DNA from: Oscillospiraceae bacterium
Lineage (GTDB): Bacteria; Bacillota; Clostridia; Oscillospirales; Ruminococcaceae
Direction: 5' to 3'
DNA: 64,000 bases
NCBI GenBank assembly: GCA_017887325.1
Contig: JAGHIE010000013.1
Location: 1-64,000 of the forward strand
Of this stretch, positions 53,808 through 63,774 are shown piece after piece. Every line of letters begins with the position of its first letter. The first letter of the stretch is position 1. Both the position numbers and the translations under genes were made by a program. The notes beneath the pieces are model-generated. The model had not been told where the DNA came from and ran no database searches. It saw only the letters and a list, made by a program, of their open reading frames with translations.

Positions 53808-54566
53808 TTATTGAGCAAACTCTATATGTTTAGCATTAATTCCAGGAATAGTCACTGTACCCCCCAATACAGATTTGTAAGAATAAAGTCCAGTATATGT
53901 ACCATATAGATTTACAATATCATCTTCTAAGAATTTACTCTCTCCATCTTTGTACTTGTATATAACATATACCGTATCATTCCAAATACCATAATCACCT
54001 CTAGTAACATTTATTCTCATATTAACATAATTACTTAGAACTCCTTCTCCTTGAACAATTTGTATTATTTCACCAGTACAAATAATTTTGGAATCTTTAT
54101 AGTTATCTGGATTTCTAGCGAGTTCTTGATAAGGTATGGATTTACATTCAGCTTTAAACTGTTCTAAAGAGATTTCTGTAGTACAGGTTACTGATAAAGG
54201 TTCGAAATAAGTTTGGTTATTTATACTATATTCTACGGTGATGTCTGATGTTTTTTCAGCTTGTAATGTAGCAGGTTTTGTAATTTTCCAATCGCTTACT
54301 TCTTCTTTGGAATTGTCATCATATTTAATATAAACTTTTATACCTTTATTATTTTTATCTAAAATAGTACCTTCTTTTGTATCACCTGTATAAGATACAG
54401 ATATTCCTATTACTTCTTTTTTAGTTTCTAGTTTTTCTTCACTGTTATCTTCTTTTTGATTTATAGAAGATGATTTTGATATTTTATCTTGTTTTGGTGC
54501 AGATTCACAACTAACTACTATAATAGAAGTAATTATACAAAAAATAATGAAAAATATTTTTTTCAT
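53808..54566 (-). CDS. Lipoprotein with Ig-like and OB-like regions
   Basis: Protein of 252 residues. The lipobox is VVSC, giving a lipid-anchored Cys20. A polar linker (about 25-50) is followed by a bacterial Ig-like segment (about 52-128; KGIKVYIKYDDNSKEEVSDW, ADITVEYS-like) and a beta-rich domain (about 135-250; SKIICTGEIIQIVQGEG, DTVYVIYKY, DIVNLYGTYTGLYSYKS) resembling extracellular OB-fold domains. No enzyme motif is seen. Its promoter is overlapped by a dyad facing the divergent HTH gene, so that regulator may control it. GGGGGA precedes the ATG. Confidence 0.75.
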   Translation of the reverse strand: MKKIFFIIFCIITSIIVVSCESAPKQDKISKSSSINQKEDNSEEKLETKKEVIGISVSYTGDTKEGTILDKNNKGIKVYIKYDDNSKEEVSDWKITKPATLQAEKTSDITVEYSINNQTYFEPLSVTCTTEISLEQFKAECKSIPYQELARNPDNYKDSKIICTGEIIQIVQGEGVLSNYVNMRINVTRGDYGIWNDTVYVIYKYKDGESKFLEDDIVNLYGTYTGLYSYKSVLGGTVTIPGINAKHIEFAQ

Positions 54567-54654
54567 ATAAAATCCCCCTTCTTAATAAATAATAATTTTA
54601 TGGTAATAATAAAGTAACCTCCTTTCTATACAAATCCATAAAATTTATAGTTGT

Positions 54655-54689
54655 ATTATATCACAACTTAAGGTTGTTATCAATAACAA
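54655..54689 (-). promoter_or_regulatory. Lipoprotein promoter with overlapping dyad operator
   Basis: Minus-strand TTGATA (54683-54678), 17 bases, TATAAT (54660-54655). The perfect inverted repeat TTGTTAT (54674-54680), CA, ATAACAA (54683-54689) covers the -35 box. It is a likely site for the divergent XRE-type regulator. A strong Shine-Dalgarno (AAAGGAGG, complement near 54619-54626) with no start codon after it lies in the leader. Confidence 0.65.
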
Positions 54690-54749
54690 TTAAAAAGTTT
54701 TTTATTTAACTAATAAAAGTTGTTAATCTTAATACAGAGGTGATAATTA

Positions 54750-55079
54750 GTGGTAAAAAACTTGAAAAAGCTTAGAAAAGATAATAAAGTTAGTCAACAA
54801 AAATTAGCAGATGAAATAGGAGTTAGTCAACAATCTATAAATAAATATGAAAATCATAATATAGAGCCAGATATAGATACCTTAATTAAAATATCAAATT
54901 TTTTCAATACCTCTGTCGATTATTTAATAGGTAATACAGAAATAAATCGTGTTATAGAAAATGTTTATGAGTATGATTTGAATGATGAAGAAAAAAATTT
55001 AATAGAAAATTATAGAAAACTATTGACAGAACAAAAAAATGCGATATATTCAGTAATAAAAAATTTTAATAAAAAATAA
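54750..55079 (+). CDS. XRE family HTH transcriptional regulator
   Basis: Protein of 109 residues. A Cro/C1 helix-turn-helix fills about residues 4-62 (LRKDNKVSQQKLADEIGVSQ, SINKYENHNIEPD), and a short helical tail follows, probably for dimerisation. The start is GTG, supported by AGAGGTGAT. It is divergent from the lipoprotein gene, and a dyad lies in the shared region, so repression of the lipoprotein and perhaps of itself is plausible. Confidence 0.9.
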   Translation: MVKNLKKLRKDNKVSQQKLADEIGVSQQSINKYENHNIEPDIDTLIKISNFFNTSVDYLIGNTEINRVIENVYEYDLNDEEKNLIENYRKLLTEQKNAIYSVIKNFNKK

Positions 55080-55111
55080 AGGAGATTGAAAAGTCAATCT
55101 CCTTTTTTTAG
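55078..55111 (+). terminator. Terminator of the XRE gene
   Basis: Stem AAAGGAGATTGA / TCAATCTCCTTT with an AAAG loop and T run, overlapping the stop codon. Confidence 0.93.
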
Positions 55112-55172
55112 TTGAGAATAAAAAAAATGTATGTTAAAATATTACCTGAGCGAATTTTTAAGAGGTGGAAGT

Positions 55173-56915
55173 ATGAAAAGAATATTAGGTTATTTGAAGT
55201 ATTATAAAAAAGAAGTAATAATAGGACCGATATTTAAGTTTACTGAAGCAGTATTTGAACTTATAGTACCACTAGTTATGGCAAAAATTATAGATGTTGG
55301 TATAAAAAATGGGGATACTATCTATATTTATAAAATGGGTGGAGTAATGATATTGCTTGGTGTAGTTGGCTTAATTTGTGCATTGATTTGTCAATATTTA
55401 GCATCAAAAGCATCACAAGGTGTTGGTACACGACTTAGAAATGACTTGTTTAAACATATAAATAGTTTGTCATATTCAGAAATAGATAAAATAGGAACAG
55501 CGTCTTTAGTCAATAGAATAACAAACGATATAAATCAAGTACAAGTTGCTGTTGCTATGCTTATAAGATTGGTTGTAAGAGCACCTTTTTTAGTTTTGGG
55601 TGCAACAATTATGGCAATGATATTAGATTTAAAGATGTCCTTAATTTTCTGGGCATGTGGAATATTAATAGCATTTACATTGTACTTTATAATGAAAAAA
55701 TCAGTGCCATTATATAAGGTTATACAACAAAAATTAGATAGAGTAGGAATTATAACTAAAGAGAATTTAGAAGGTGTTAGAGTAATAAGAGCGTTTTCTA
55801 AACAAAATTATGAAAAAGAAAGATTTGTCAATGCAAGTGAAGACCATTCTAGTATTGCTGTTCGAGTTGGTAAGTTATCAGCATTATTAAGTCCTTTGAC
55901 TACTGCCATAACTAATATTGGATTAGTAGCAATAGTAGGATTTGGTGGAATACAAGTTAATTTAGGAAATTTAGAACAAGGTCAAGTTATAGCATTTGTA
56001 GATTATATGATGCAAATATTACTAGCTTTAGTAGTTGTTGCAAATTTAGTAATTCTATTTACTAAAGCTACTGCTAGTATTAGAAGAATAAATGAAGTAT
56101 TTGATATGCAACCTAGTATAAAAGAATTTAATACTAAAGAGATAGTTGCAGAAAGCACAGATGCACCAAAAGTTGAATTTAAAAATGTATATTTTTCTTA
56201 TGGTGATAGTGATGAATATGCATTAGAAGATGTTTCATTCAAGATTATGAAAAATGAAACTATTGGTATAATAGGTGCAACTGGTAGTGGGAAATCAACA
56301 ATTGTTAATTTGATTCCAAGGTTTTATGAGTGTAAAAAAGGTGATATTTTAGTTAATGCTATAAATGTAAAAGAATATCCATTCAGCCAATTAAGAAAAC
56401 AAATAGGTGTAGTAGCACAAAAACAAGCACTATTTAGTGGTACTATATTAGAAAATTTAAAAATAGCAAATGAAAATGCTGATATTAATCTGATAGAAAA
56501 AAGTGTGAAAATAGCACAGATGAAAGAGTTTGTAGATGGTTTGCCAGATAAATATGAAACAATGATTAGTCAATCAGGTAAAAATTTATCCGGTGGACAA
56601 AAGCAAAGATTAACCATAGCTAGAGCTTTAGTAAAAGATCCTGAAATATTGATATTAGACGATAGTTCTAGTGCGTTAGATTTTAAAACTGATAGAAACT
56701 TGAGAAATGCATTAAAGGAAAATACTTCTGATATGACTGTAATTACAGTATCACAAAGAGTAAATTCTATTAGATATTGTGACAAAATTATAGTTTTAGA
56801 TGATGGTAGAATAGCTGGTATAGGTTCTCACGATGAATTAGTTAAAAATTGTGATGTATATATAGATATATGTTTATCTCAAAATATAAGTATTGATGAA
56901 AAGGAGGTAGGTTAA
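55173..56915 (+). CDS. ABC exporter subunit, degenerate ATP site
   Basis: Protein of 580 residues: six membrane helices (about 1-315) fused to an ATPase domain (about 340-575), the type IV exporter layout. Walker A GATGSGKSTIVN, Q-loop VAQKQALFSGT and signature LSGGQKQRLTIARAL are intact. The Walker B end reads ILILDDSSSALD, with Asp where the catalytic Glu should be, and the H-loop reads VITVSQRVNSI, with Gln for His. So this subunit's own Walker A/B site should not hydrolyse ATP efficiently. It pairs with the next gene as a heterodimer. GAGG precedes the ATG at 55173; the longer frame from 55131 lacks a binding site. Confidence 0.92.
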   Translation: MKRILGYLKYYKKEVIIGPIFKFTEAVFELIVPLVMAKIIDVGIKNGDTIYIYKMGGVMILLGVVGLICALICQYLASKASQGVGTRLRNDLFKHINSLSYSEIDKIGTASLVNRITNDINQVQVAVAMLIRLVVRAPFLVLGATIMAMILDLKMSLIFWACGILIAFTLYFIMKKSVPLYKVIQQKLDRVGIITKENLEGVRVIRAFSKQNYEKERFVNASEDHSSIAVRVGKLSALLSPLTTAITNIGLVAIVGFGGIQVNLGNLEQGQVIAFVDYMMQILLALVVVANLVILFTKATASIRRINEVFDMQPSIKEFNTKEIVAESTDAPKVEFKNVYFSYGDSDEYALEDVSFKIMKNETIGIIGATGSGKSTIVNLIPRFYECKKGDILVNAINVKEYPFSQLRKQIGVVAQKQALFSGTILENLKIANENADINLIEKSVKIAQMKEFVDGLPDKYETMISQSGKNLSGGQKQRLTIARALVKDPEILILDDSSSALDFKTDRNLRNALKENTSDMTVITVSQRVNSIRYCDKIIVLDDGRIAGIGSHDELVKNCDVYIDICLSQNISIDEKEVG

Positions 56916-56916
56916 G

Positions 56917-58653
56917 ATGCAAAAAAGAAACTTAGCTCGTTTATTATCATATACTAAAAAGTATAAGATATATTTGATAATTGCATTATTTAGTAGTGTT
57001 ATAAGTGTTATATCATCACTATTAGTACCAGTTTTTGTTGGTAAAGCAGTAGATAATATTGTAGATGAATTAAAGGTTGATTTTAAAAATGTAATAATGT
57101 ATATGGTTATAATTTTAATAATAACAGCTATTAATTCATTATTTACTTGGTTATCAACTAGTTGTACCAATACAGTATCTTTTAAAACTGTAAAGGATAT
57201 TAGAATAGATGTATTTAACAAGATAAATAAATTGCCATTAAAATATATAGATAAAAATTCATATGGAGATATGATGGCAAGAGTGGTTACTGATATAGAG
57301 CAAATATCAGATGGATTAATTCAAGGATTTACACAATTTTTTACAGGAATAATTACTATATTTGCAACTTTAGGATTTATGTTATATGTTAATTATAAAG
57401 TAGCATTAGTTGTGGTTTTATTAACACCATTATCATTATTTGTAGCATCTTTTATAGGAAAAAGAACATATAAATATTTTGCTAAACAATCAAAAACAAG
57501 AGGCGAAATGGGTGCATACATAGAAGAAATGATTTCTAATCAAAAGATTGTAAAATCATTTAGTTATGAAGATAGAGCACAAGAAGAATTTGAAAAGATA
57601 AATGATAGATTGTATGATTGTGGAATAAAAGCACAATTTTATTCTGCACTAACAAATCCTTGTACAAGATTTGCTAATTCAGTAGTATATGTTGTTGTAG
57701 CAGTTTTAGGTTCTATTATGGCTGTAATGGGAAGTATAAGTGTTGGTCAATTATCGATGTTTTTATCTTATGCAAAACAATATACAAAACCTTTTAATGA
57801 AATAACAGGCGTAGTTACAGAACTTCAAAATGCTTTTGCTAGTGCTGGTAGAGTTTTTGACATTTTAGATGAAGAAGAGTTGAAAGATTTAGATTTACCA
57901 GATATGAAAGAAGCACAAGGAAATATAAAAGTAGAAAATGTTCATTTTTCATATAGTAAAGAAAAAGAACTAATAAAAGACTTAAATATTGATGTAAAAC
58001 AAGGACAAAAAATCGCTATTGTAGGGGAAACCGGATGTGGAAAAACAACATTAATCAATTTATTAATGAAGTTTTACCAAGTTGATGCAGGTGAAATCTT
58101 AATAGATGGCACAAATATAAATTTAGTAAATGGTGACAGCGTAAGAAATAATTTCGGAATGGTTTTACAAGATACATGGTTATTTAATGGGACTATTAGA
58201 GAAAATATAGCTTATGGAAAAGACGATGCAACAGATGAAGAAATAGTGGAAGCTGCTAAAATGGCTTATGCGCATAGTTTTATAAAAAGACTTGATAAAG
58301 GTTATGATACAGTAATATCACAAACAGGAGAAAATATATCAGCTGGACAAAAACAATTATTATGTATAGCTAGAATAATGCTTAAAAAACCACCTATGTT
58401 AATTTTAGATGAAGCAACAAGTTCTATAGATACCAATACCGAAATAAAAATTCAAAAAGCTTTTGATAAAGTTATGGAAGGTAGAACTGCCTTTATTGTT
58501 GCACATAGATTATCTACTATAAAAGGTGCAGATTTGATATTAGTTATGGATAAAGGAAATATTGTAGAAAAAGGGAAGCACCAAGAACTACTAGATAAGA
58601 AAGGTTTTTATTACAATATATATAATAGTCAGTTTGAGACAGTAAACAATTAA
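56917..58653 (+). CDS. ABC exporter subunit, canonical ATP site
   Basis: Protein of 578 residues with six membrane helices and an ATPase domain. Walker A GETGCGKTTLIN, Walker B LILDEATSSID with the catalytic Glu, and H-loop FIVAHRLSTI are all normal. The signature is ISAGQKQLLCIAR, with SAGQ for SGGQ. Since each site is formed with the partner's signature, this subunit's Walker motifs join the intact LSGGQ of the first subunit to make the one competent site, as in BmrCD or TM287/288 type exporters. It starts one base after the first subunit's stop, with GGAGG inside that gene. The substrate is unknown; drugs, lipids or peptides are possible. Confidence 0.93.
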   Translation: MQKRNLARLLSYTKKYKIYLIIALFSSVISVISSLLVPVFVGKAVDNIVDELKVDFKNVIMYMVIILIITAINSLFTWLSTSCTNTVSFKTVKDIRIDVFNKINKLPLKYIDKNSYGDMMARVVTDIEQISDGLIQGFTQFFTGIITIFATLGFMLYVNYKVALVVVLLTPLSLFVASFIGKRTYKYFAKQSKTRGEMGAYIEEMISNQKIVKSFSYEDRAQEEFEKINDRLYDCGIKAQFYSALTNPCTRFANSVVYVVVAVLGSIMAVMGSISVGQLSMFLSYAKQYTKPFNEITGVVTELQNAFASAGRVFDILDEEELKDLDLPDMKEAQGNIKVENVHFSYSKEKELIKDLNIDVKQGQKIAIVGETGCGKTTLINLLMKFYQVDAGEILIDGTNINLVNGDSVRNNFGMVLQDTWLFNGTIRENIAYGKDDATDEEIVEAAKMAYAHSFIKRLDKGYDTVISQTGENISAGQKQLLCIARIMLKKPPMLILDEATSSIDTNTEIKIQKAFDKVMEGRTAFIVAHRLSTIKGADLILVMDKGNIVEKGKHQELLDKKGFYYNIYNSQFETVNN

Positions 58654-58670
58654 TTTATGGGGGAATAAAA

Positions 58671-59837
58671 TTGACAAAATTTCTTTTAAGGACATTTATA
58701 AAAGACTATGAAAATGTTACTAATCACGATGTAAGACAAAAGTATGGTATGTTAGGTGGTTTTGTTGGAATAGCTTGTAATATTGTATTATTTCTATCAA
58801 AATTTATAGCAGGTTTATTGACATCTTCAATTGCTATAACAGCAGATTCTTTTAACAACCTATCTGATGCGGGATCTTCTATTGTTACATTAGTAGGGTT
58901 TAAATTAGCAGGTGCACCTGCTGATAATGAGCATCCCTTTGGACATGGAAGAATAGAGTATATATCAGGGCTTATAGTGTCCATGGTTATTATTCTAGTT
59001 GGTGTAGAATTAGGTAAAGGCTCTATTGAAAAAATAATTAATGCAGAAGATATCTCTTTTAGCTTAATATCATTGGTTATTTTGATTGCGTCTATACTTG
59101 TAAAATTATGGTTAGGAATATTTAATAAATCATTGGGAGAAAGAATAAATTCATCTACAATGAAAGCAACAGCGATGGATAGTATAAGTGATGTAGTTGC
59201 AACTAGTGCTGTTGTGTTGAGTATATTAATATATAAATTTACAGGATTTAATATAGACGGATATATAGGTATTTTAGTAGCATTATTTATATGTTACACA
59301 GGTATACAAACTGCAAAAGATACTTTAAGTCCACTTTTAGGAGAAGCACCAGAAAAAGAATTTGTAAAGGAAATAGAAAATTTTGTTGTTGCTTATCCAG
59401 ATATAGTTGGCGTTCATGATTTAATAGTACATAATTATGGACCAGGAAGAAGAATAATATCTCTACATGCAGAAGTTCCTTCTAAAATAGATATTTTAAA
59501 AATACATGATACAATAGATATTATTGAAAGAGATTTACATAAAAGGTTTGATTGTGAAGCAGTTATTCATATGGACCCAATTGTTGTAGATGATGAAGTT
59601 TTAAATAAAACATTTAAGAGAGTAAAAGAGGTTGTAAAATCTATAGATAATAATTTTTCTATGCATGATTTTAGAATGGTAACAGGAGATACACATACAA
59701 ACTTGATTTTTGATTTAGAAGTTCCATTTAATTATAAAATTAATGATAAAGAGATAAAACAAAAAATTTCAGATGAAATAAAAAAAATAGATAATAAATA
59801 TGAGTTAGTTATAAGTATTGACAAAACATCAGTGTGA
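58671..59837 (+). CDS. Cation diffusion facilitator family transporter
   Basis: Protein of 388 residues that should export divalent metal (Zn2+, Fe2+ or Mn2+) against protons. Membrane domain of about six helices (27-220) with metal-site motifs DSFNNLSDAGSSI (about 58-70) and AMDSISDVVATSA (about 166-178), and the HPFGHGRIEYISGL loop. The cytoplasmic C-terminal domain (about 228-388) shows GVHDLIVHNYGPG. The start is TTG at 58671 with GGGGG seven bases before; the next ATG would cut into the first helices. It is 17 bases after the ABC exporter and may belong to that operon. Confidence 0.9.
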   Translation: MTKFLLRTFIKDYENVTNHDVRQKYGMLGGFVGIACNIVLFLSKFIAGLLTSSIAITADSFNNLSDAGSSIVTLVGFKLAGAPADNEHPFGHGRIEYISGLIVSMVIILVGVELGKGSIEKIINAEDISFSLISLVILIASILVKLWLGIFNKSLGERINSSTMKATAMDSISDVVATSAVVLSILIYKFTGFNIDGYIGILVALFICYTGIQTAKDTLSPLLGEAPEKEFVKEIENFVVAYPDIVGVHDLIVHNYGPGRRIISLHAEVPSKIDILKIHDTIDIIERDLHKRFDCEAVIHMDPIVVDDEVLNKTFKRVKEVVKSIDNNFSMHDFRMVTGDTHTNLIFDLEVPFNYKINDKEIKQKISDEIKKIDNKYELVISIDKTSV

Positions 59838-59891
59838 AGATAACAAATATTTATACAATTAGTAAAAAATGGATATAGAAAATATTAATTA

Positions 59892-59920
59892 TTGACTTTG
59901 ATTTTAAATTAATATATAAT
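59892..59920 (+). promoter_or_regulatory. Sigma-A promoter for gdhA
   Basis: TTGACT (59892-59897), 17 bases, TATAAT (59915-59920). The expected start near 59927 lies ten bases before the hairpin. Confidence 0.85.
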
Positions 59921-59936
59921 ATAAACATAGTAAGAC

Positions 59937-59979
59937 AAAGGCGTCACTTTTGGGGAAAAGTGCGTCTTTTTTCTTTTTT
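59937..59979 (+). terminator. Terminator-like hairpin in the gdhA leader (possible attenuator)
   Basis: Left arm AAAGGCG-T-CACTTTT (59937-59951, one bulged T), loop GGGG, right arm AAAAGTGCGTCTTT (59956-59969), then a T-rich run to 59979. It is downstream of the gdhA promoter and about 50 bases before the start codon. It may terminate the upstream CDF transcript, attenuate gdhA, or both. Confidence 0.78.
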
Positions 59980-59996
59980 ATTAAGGATTTTGTTAA

Positions 59997-61358
<1,362 letters not shown>

Positions 61359-61377
61359 TTAATAGATTTGAGTTTTT

Positions 61378-61411
61378 AAGAGGTGTGATACGATAGTATT
61401 ACACCTCTTTT
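61378..61411 (+). terminator. Terminator of gdhA
   Basis: A 14-bp stem AAGAGGTGTGATAC / GTATTACACCTCTT with a 4-base loop and T run. The T run forms part of the next promoter's -35 box. Confidence 0.92.
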
Positions 61412-61438
61412 GATTAATTTTTATTTTTATGATATAGT
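61410..61438 (+). promoter_or_regulatory. Sigma-A promoter for the short-chain dehydrogenase
   Basis: TTGATT (61410-61415), 17 bases, TATAGT (61433-61438), 35 bases before the start codon. Confidence 0.7.
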
Positions 61439-61472
61439 TTAATTAAAACACTATTAAAGGATAGATATTATT

Positions 61473-62207
61473 ATGAAAAAAACAGTTTTGATAACAGGTG
61501 CATCAAGAGGAATAGGTGCATCTATGGTTAGATTATTTGCAGAAAATAATTATAATGTAATAATAAATTATTGTAATTCTAAAGAAGATGCACAAAATTT
61601 AGAAAAAGAACTATTAGATAAGGATTTATCTGTTAAAGCTATAAGAGCAGATGTAAAAGATTATACACAAGTGGTTAGTATGGTAGAAGAAGCCCATAAA
61701 ATTTTTGGTAATATAGATGTATTGATAAATAATGCAGGAATAGCACAACAAAAACTTTTTACAGATATAACAGATGAAGATTTTGATAACATGGTTAATG
61801 TAAATTTAAAAGGTGTTTTTAATTGTACAAAAGCTGTATTAAGAGATATGATTAATAATAAGTATGGTAAAGTTATAAATATCTCATCTATGTGGGGTGT
61901 TGTTGGAGCTTCTTGTGAAGTGCATTACTCAGCTGTAAAAGCTGGAGTAATTGGTATGACAAAGGCTCTTGCTAAAGAAGTTGGACCATCGGGAATTAAT
62001 GTTAATTGTATAGCACCAGGTGTTATAAATACACAAATGAACAGCAATTTAGATGAATATACATTAAATTCCTTGAAAGAAGAAACTCCATTAGGAATTA
62101 TAGGAGAAGGTGAAGATATAGCCAATTTGGCATTGTTTTTAGCTTCTGATAAATCAAAATTTATAACAGGACAAATAATTACAGCAGATGGTGGATTAAC
62201 AATATAA
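61473..62207 (+). CDS. Short-chain dehydrogenase/reductase (FabG/YmfI-like)
   Basis: Protein of 244 residues. The cofactor loop is TGASRGIG (about 7-14), NNAG is present (about 86-89), and the catalytic Ser and Tyr-Lys are in ISSMWG (Ser ~135) and VHYSAVKAG (Tyr ~151, Lys ~155). The C-terminal VNCIAPGVINTQM and FITGQIITADGGLTI are typical. It is not next to fatty acid synthesis genes, so a FabG role is uncertain. The single-gene Firmicute homologue YmfI, an EF-P 5-aminopentanone reductase, is another candidate. AAAGGA precedes the ATG. Confidence 0.88.
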   Translation: MKKTVLITGASRGIGASMVRLFAENNYNVIINYCNSKEDAQNLEKELLDKDLSVKAIRADVKDYTQVVSMVEEAHKIFGNIDVLINNAGIAQQKLFTDITDEDFDNMVNVNLKGVFNCTKAVLRDMINNKYGKVINISSMWGVVGASCEVHYSAVKAGVIGMTKALAKEVGPSGINVNCIAPGVINTQMNSNLDEYTLNSLKEETPLGIIGEGEDIANLALFLASDKSKFITGQIITADGGLTI

Positions 62208-62241
62208 AAAAGGAATGTCAATATTATTTGACATTCCTTTT
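62206..62241. terminator. Bidirectional terminator
   Basis: Palindrome AAAAGGAATGTCAA / TTGACATTCCTTTT between convergent genes, overlapping the stop region of both. Confidence 0.92.
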
Positions 62242-62931
62242 CATATTTTTTATAAATATTTTTTGTTCATTAGAAATTCTTTTAGACTCACAAATTTTTT
62301 GCAAAGATTTATTAAATGTATAATCATCTAAACTACATTTAATAAGATAGTTCATTGTAATTTCAGGCATTTTTATATAACAACTACTTAAACACCAAGC
62401 TATCGCCATTTTTACATAATAATCTTGATTATTTATAGAATCAACAATATTAAATATTTCTTGTATATATTGTTCATTAATATAAAAATCTAATAACAAC
62501 ACGATTGCAAAACGGATATAAAACGGTTCATTAGAATTTAGTAGAGTTTTTAAAAACTCAAACATTTCGTAAGGATATTTTTTAGTTATTTTTAAATTTG
62601 CACAAACACTATCGCATACAGCCCAGTTATCAATCAAAGGCAAAAAATCATTCAGATATTTTTTTGTTTCATCAATAGTAATTTTAGCAAATCCTATAAC
62701 TAATCCATAAACCATGATTTCTTCGTGATAATTATCTTTTGTATAACTATCTTTAGCCAAACTTAAGTATGTTTTTAAATCATTACTTTTGGCAATATCT
62801 TTTGCAATTTGTTTTAATGCAGGCAGTCTAACACCTAATATATTATCTGTATTAGGACATAGTTTAGACTGAAACTCTCTATATTTTTCGTCTTGTAAAG
62901 ATAGAAGTTTTTCTCTTATAGAATTTAACAT
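62224..62931 (-). CDS. AlkD-like DNA alkylation repair protein
   Basis: Protein of 235 residues, an all-helical HEAT-like repeat protein of the DNA_alkylation_repair/AlkD family. Typical are GVRLPALKQIAKDIA (about 33-47), WAVCDSVCANLK (about 125-136), and VKMAIAWCLS (about 176-185). AlkC/AlkD enzymes remove 3- and 7-alkylpurines; activity here is inferred. The start is set at 62931 because GAGGAA lies just before; an upstream frame to 62994 runs into nfo and includes the binding site. It starts four bases after the nfo stop, so the two form a base-repair pair. Confidence 0.85.
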   Translation of the reverse strand: MLNSIREKLLSLQDEKYREFQSKLCPNTDNILGVRLPALKQIAKDIAKSNDLKTYLSLAKDSYTKDNYHEEIMVYGLVIGFAKITIDETKKYLNDFLPLIDNWAVCDSVCANLKITKKYPYEMFEFLKTLLNSNEPFYIRFAIVLLLDFYINEQYIQEIFNIVDSINNQDYYVKMAIAWCLSSCYIKMPEITMNYLIKCSLDDYTFNKSLQKICESKRISNEQKIFIKNMKRNVK

Positions 62932-62935
62932 AAAG

Positions 62936-63769
62936 TTATTCCTCATATAAAGATTGTAGTAATGCGATTTCTTTAGCATATCCAGATAAGTCATTAGGTG
63001 TTTCTAGTAAAAATGGTATATTTTTTAACTTAGGATGATTAATTATATTTTTAAATGTTTCTATTTTTAAAAATCCTTCACCAATTTTTTCATGCCTATC
63101 TTTTCTTGCTCCTAATTCATTTTTGCTATCATTTAAGTGTACAGCTTTTAATTTTTCTAAACCAATAATACTGTCAAATTCTTCTAAAACAGTATCCAGT
63201 TCATTAACAATATCATACCCTGCATCACTAACGTGGCAAGTATCAAGACATACACCTAGTTTATCAGATAAAGTAGTTTTATCTATAATAGATTTTATTT
63301 CTTCGAAATTTCTTCCAATTTCTGTTCCTTTACCAGCCATTGTTTCTAATAAAACAGTAGTTGTTAAATCTTCTGATAAAACAGTGTTTAATAAATCAGC
63401 AATCATATCTATACCAACATCTACCCCTTGTTTTACATGACTACCAGGATGAAAATTATAATAATTGTTTGGAATTAATTCCATTCTTTTTAAATCATCT
63501 GTCATAACTTGTAAAGCAAACTCTCTAGTTTTTTCATCAGCAGAGCAAGGGTTTAATGTGTATGGAGCATGAGCAACAATTTTTCCAAAATTATTTTCTT
63601 TTGCAAATTGTTTAAAAAGCTCAATATCTTCTAAATCAACGCTTTTTGCAGAACCACCTCTTGGGTTTCTTGTAAAAAATTGAAAAGTATTTGCATTAAG
63701 TTTAACGGCTTCTTTAGCCATATTTAAAAATCCTTTTGAAGATGATAAATGACATCCTATATAAAACAT
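62936..63769 (-). CDS. nfo: Endonuclease IV (AP endonuclease)
   Basis: Protein of 277 residues, normal size. It cleaves DNA 5' of abasic sites in base-excision repair. Zinc-site motifs are visible: [14 protein letters not shown] (about 1-14, includes His), VAHAPYTLN (about 66-74), NFHPGSHV (about 105-112), [26 protein letters not shown] (about 174-186), [21 protein letters not shown] (given in two: [21 protein letters not shown]) and FLLETP. A second AP endonuclease of the Exo III family is encoded at 10833. It is followed by an AlkD-like gene four bases on. Confidence 0.96.
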   Translation of the reverse strand: MFYIGCHLSSSKGFLNMAKEAVKLNANTFQFFTRNPRGGSAKSVDLEDIELFKQFAKENNFGKIVAHAPYTLNPCSADEKTREFALQVMTDDLKRMELIPNNYYNFHPGSHVKQGVDVGIDMIADLLNTVLSEDLTTTVLLETMAGKGTEIGRNFEEIKSIIDKTTLSDKLGVCLDTCHVSDAGYDIVNELDTVLEEFDSIIGLEKLKAVHLNDSKNELGARKDRHEKIGEGFLKIETFKNIINHPKLKNIPFLLETPNDLSGYAKEIALLQSLYEE

Positions 63770-63774
63770 ATTTA

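Noticed and set aside
59937-59979. ANTAR-type antiterminator or known nitrogen riboswitch before gdhA
   Set aside because: ANTAR targets have two small hexaloop hairpins with conserved A and G; here there is one long stem with a GGGG loop, and no other known RNA pattern was matched.
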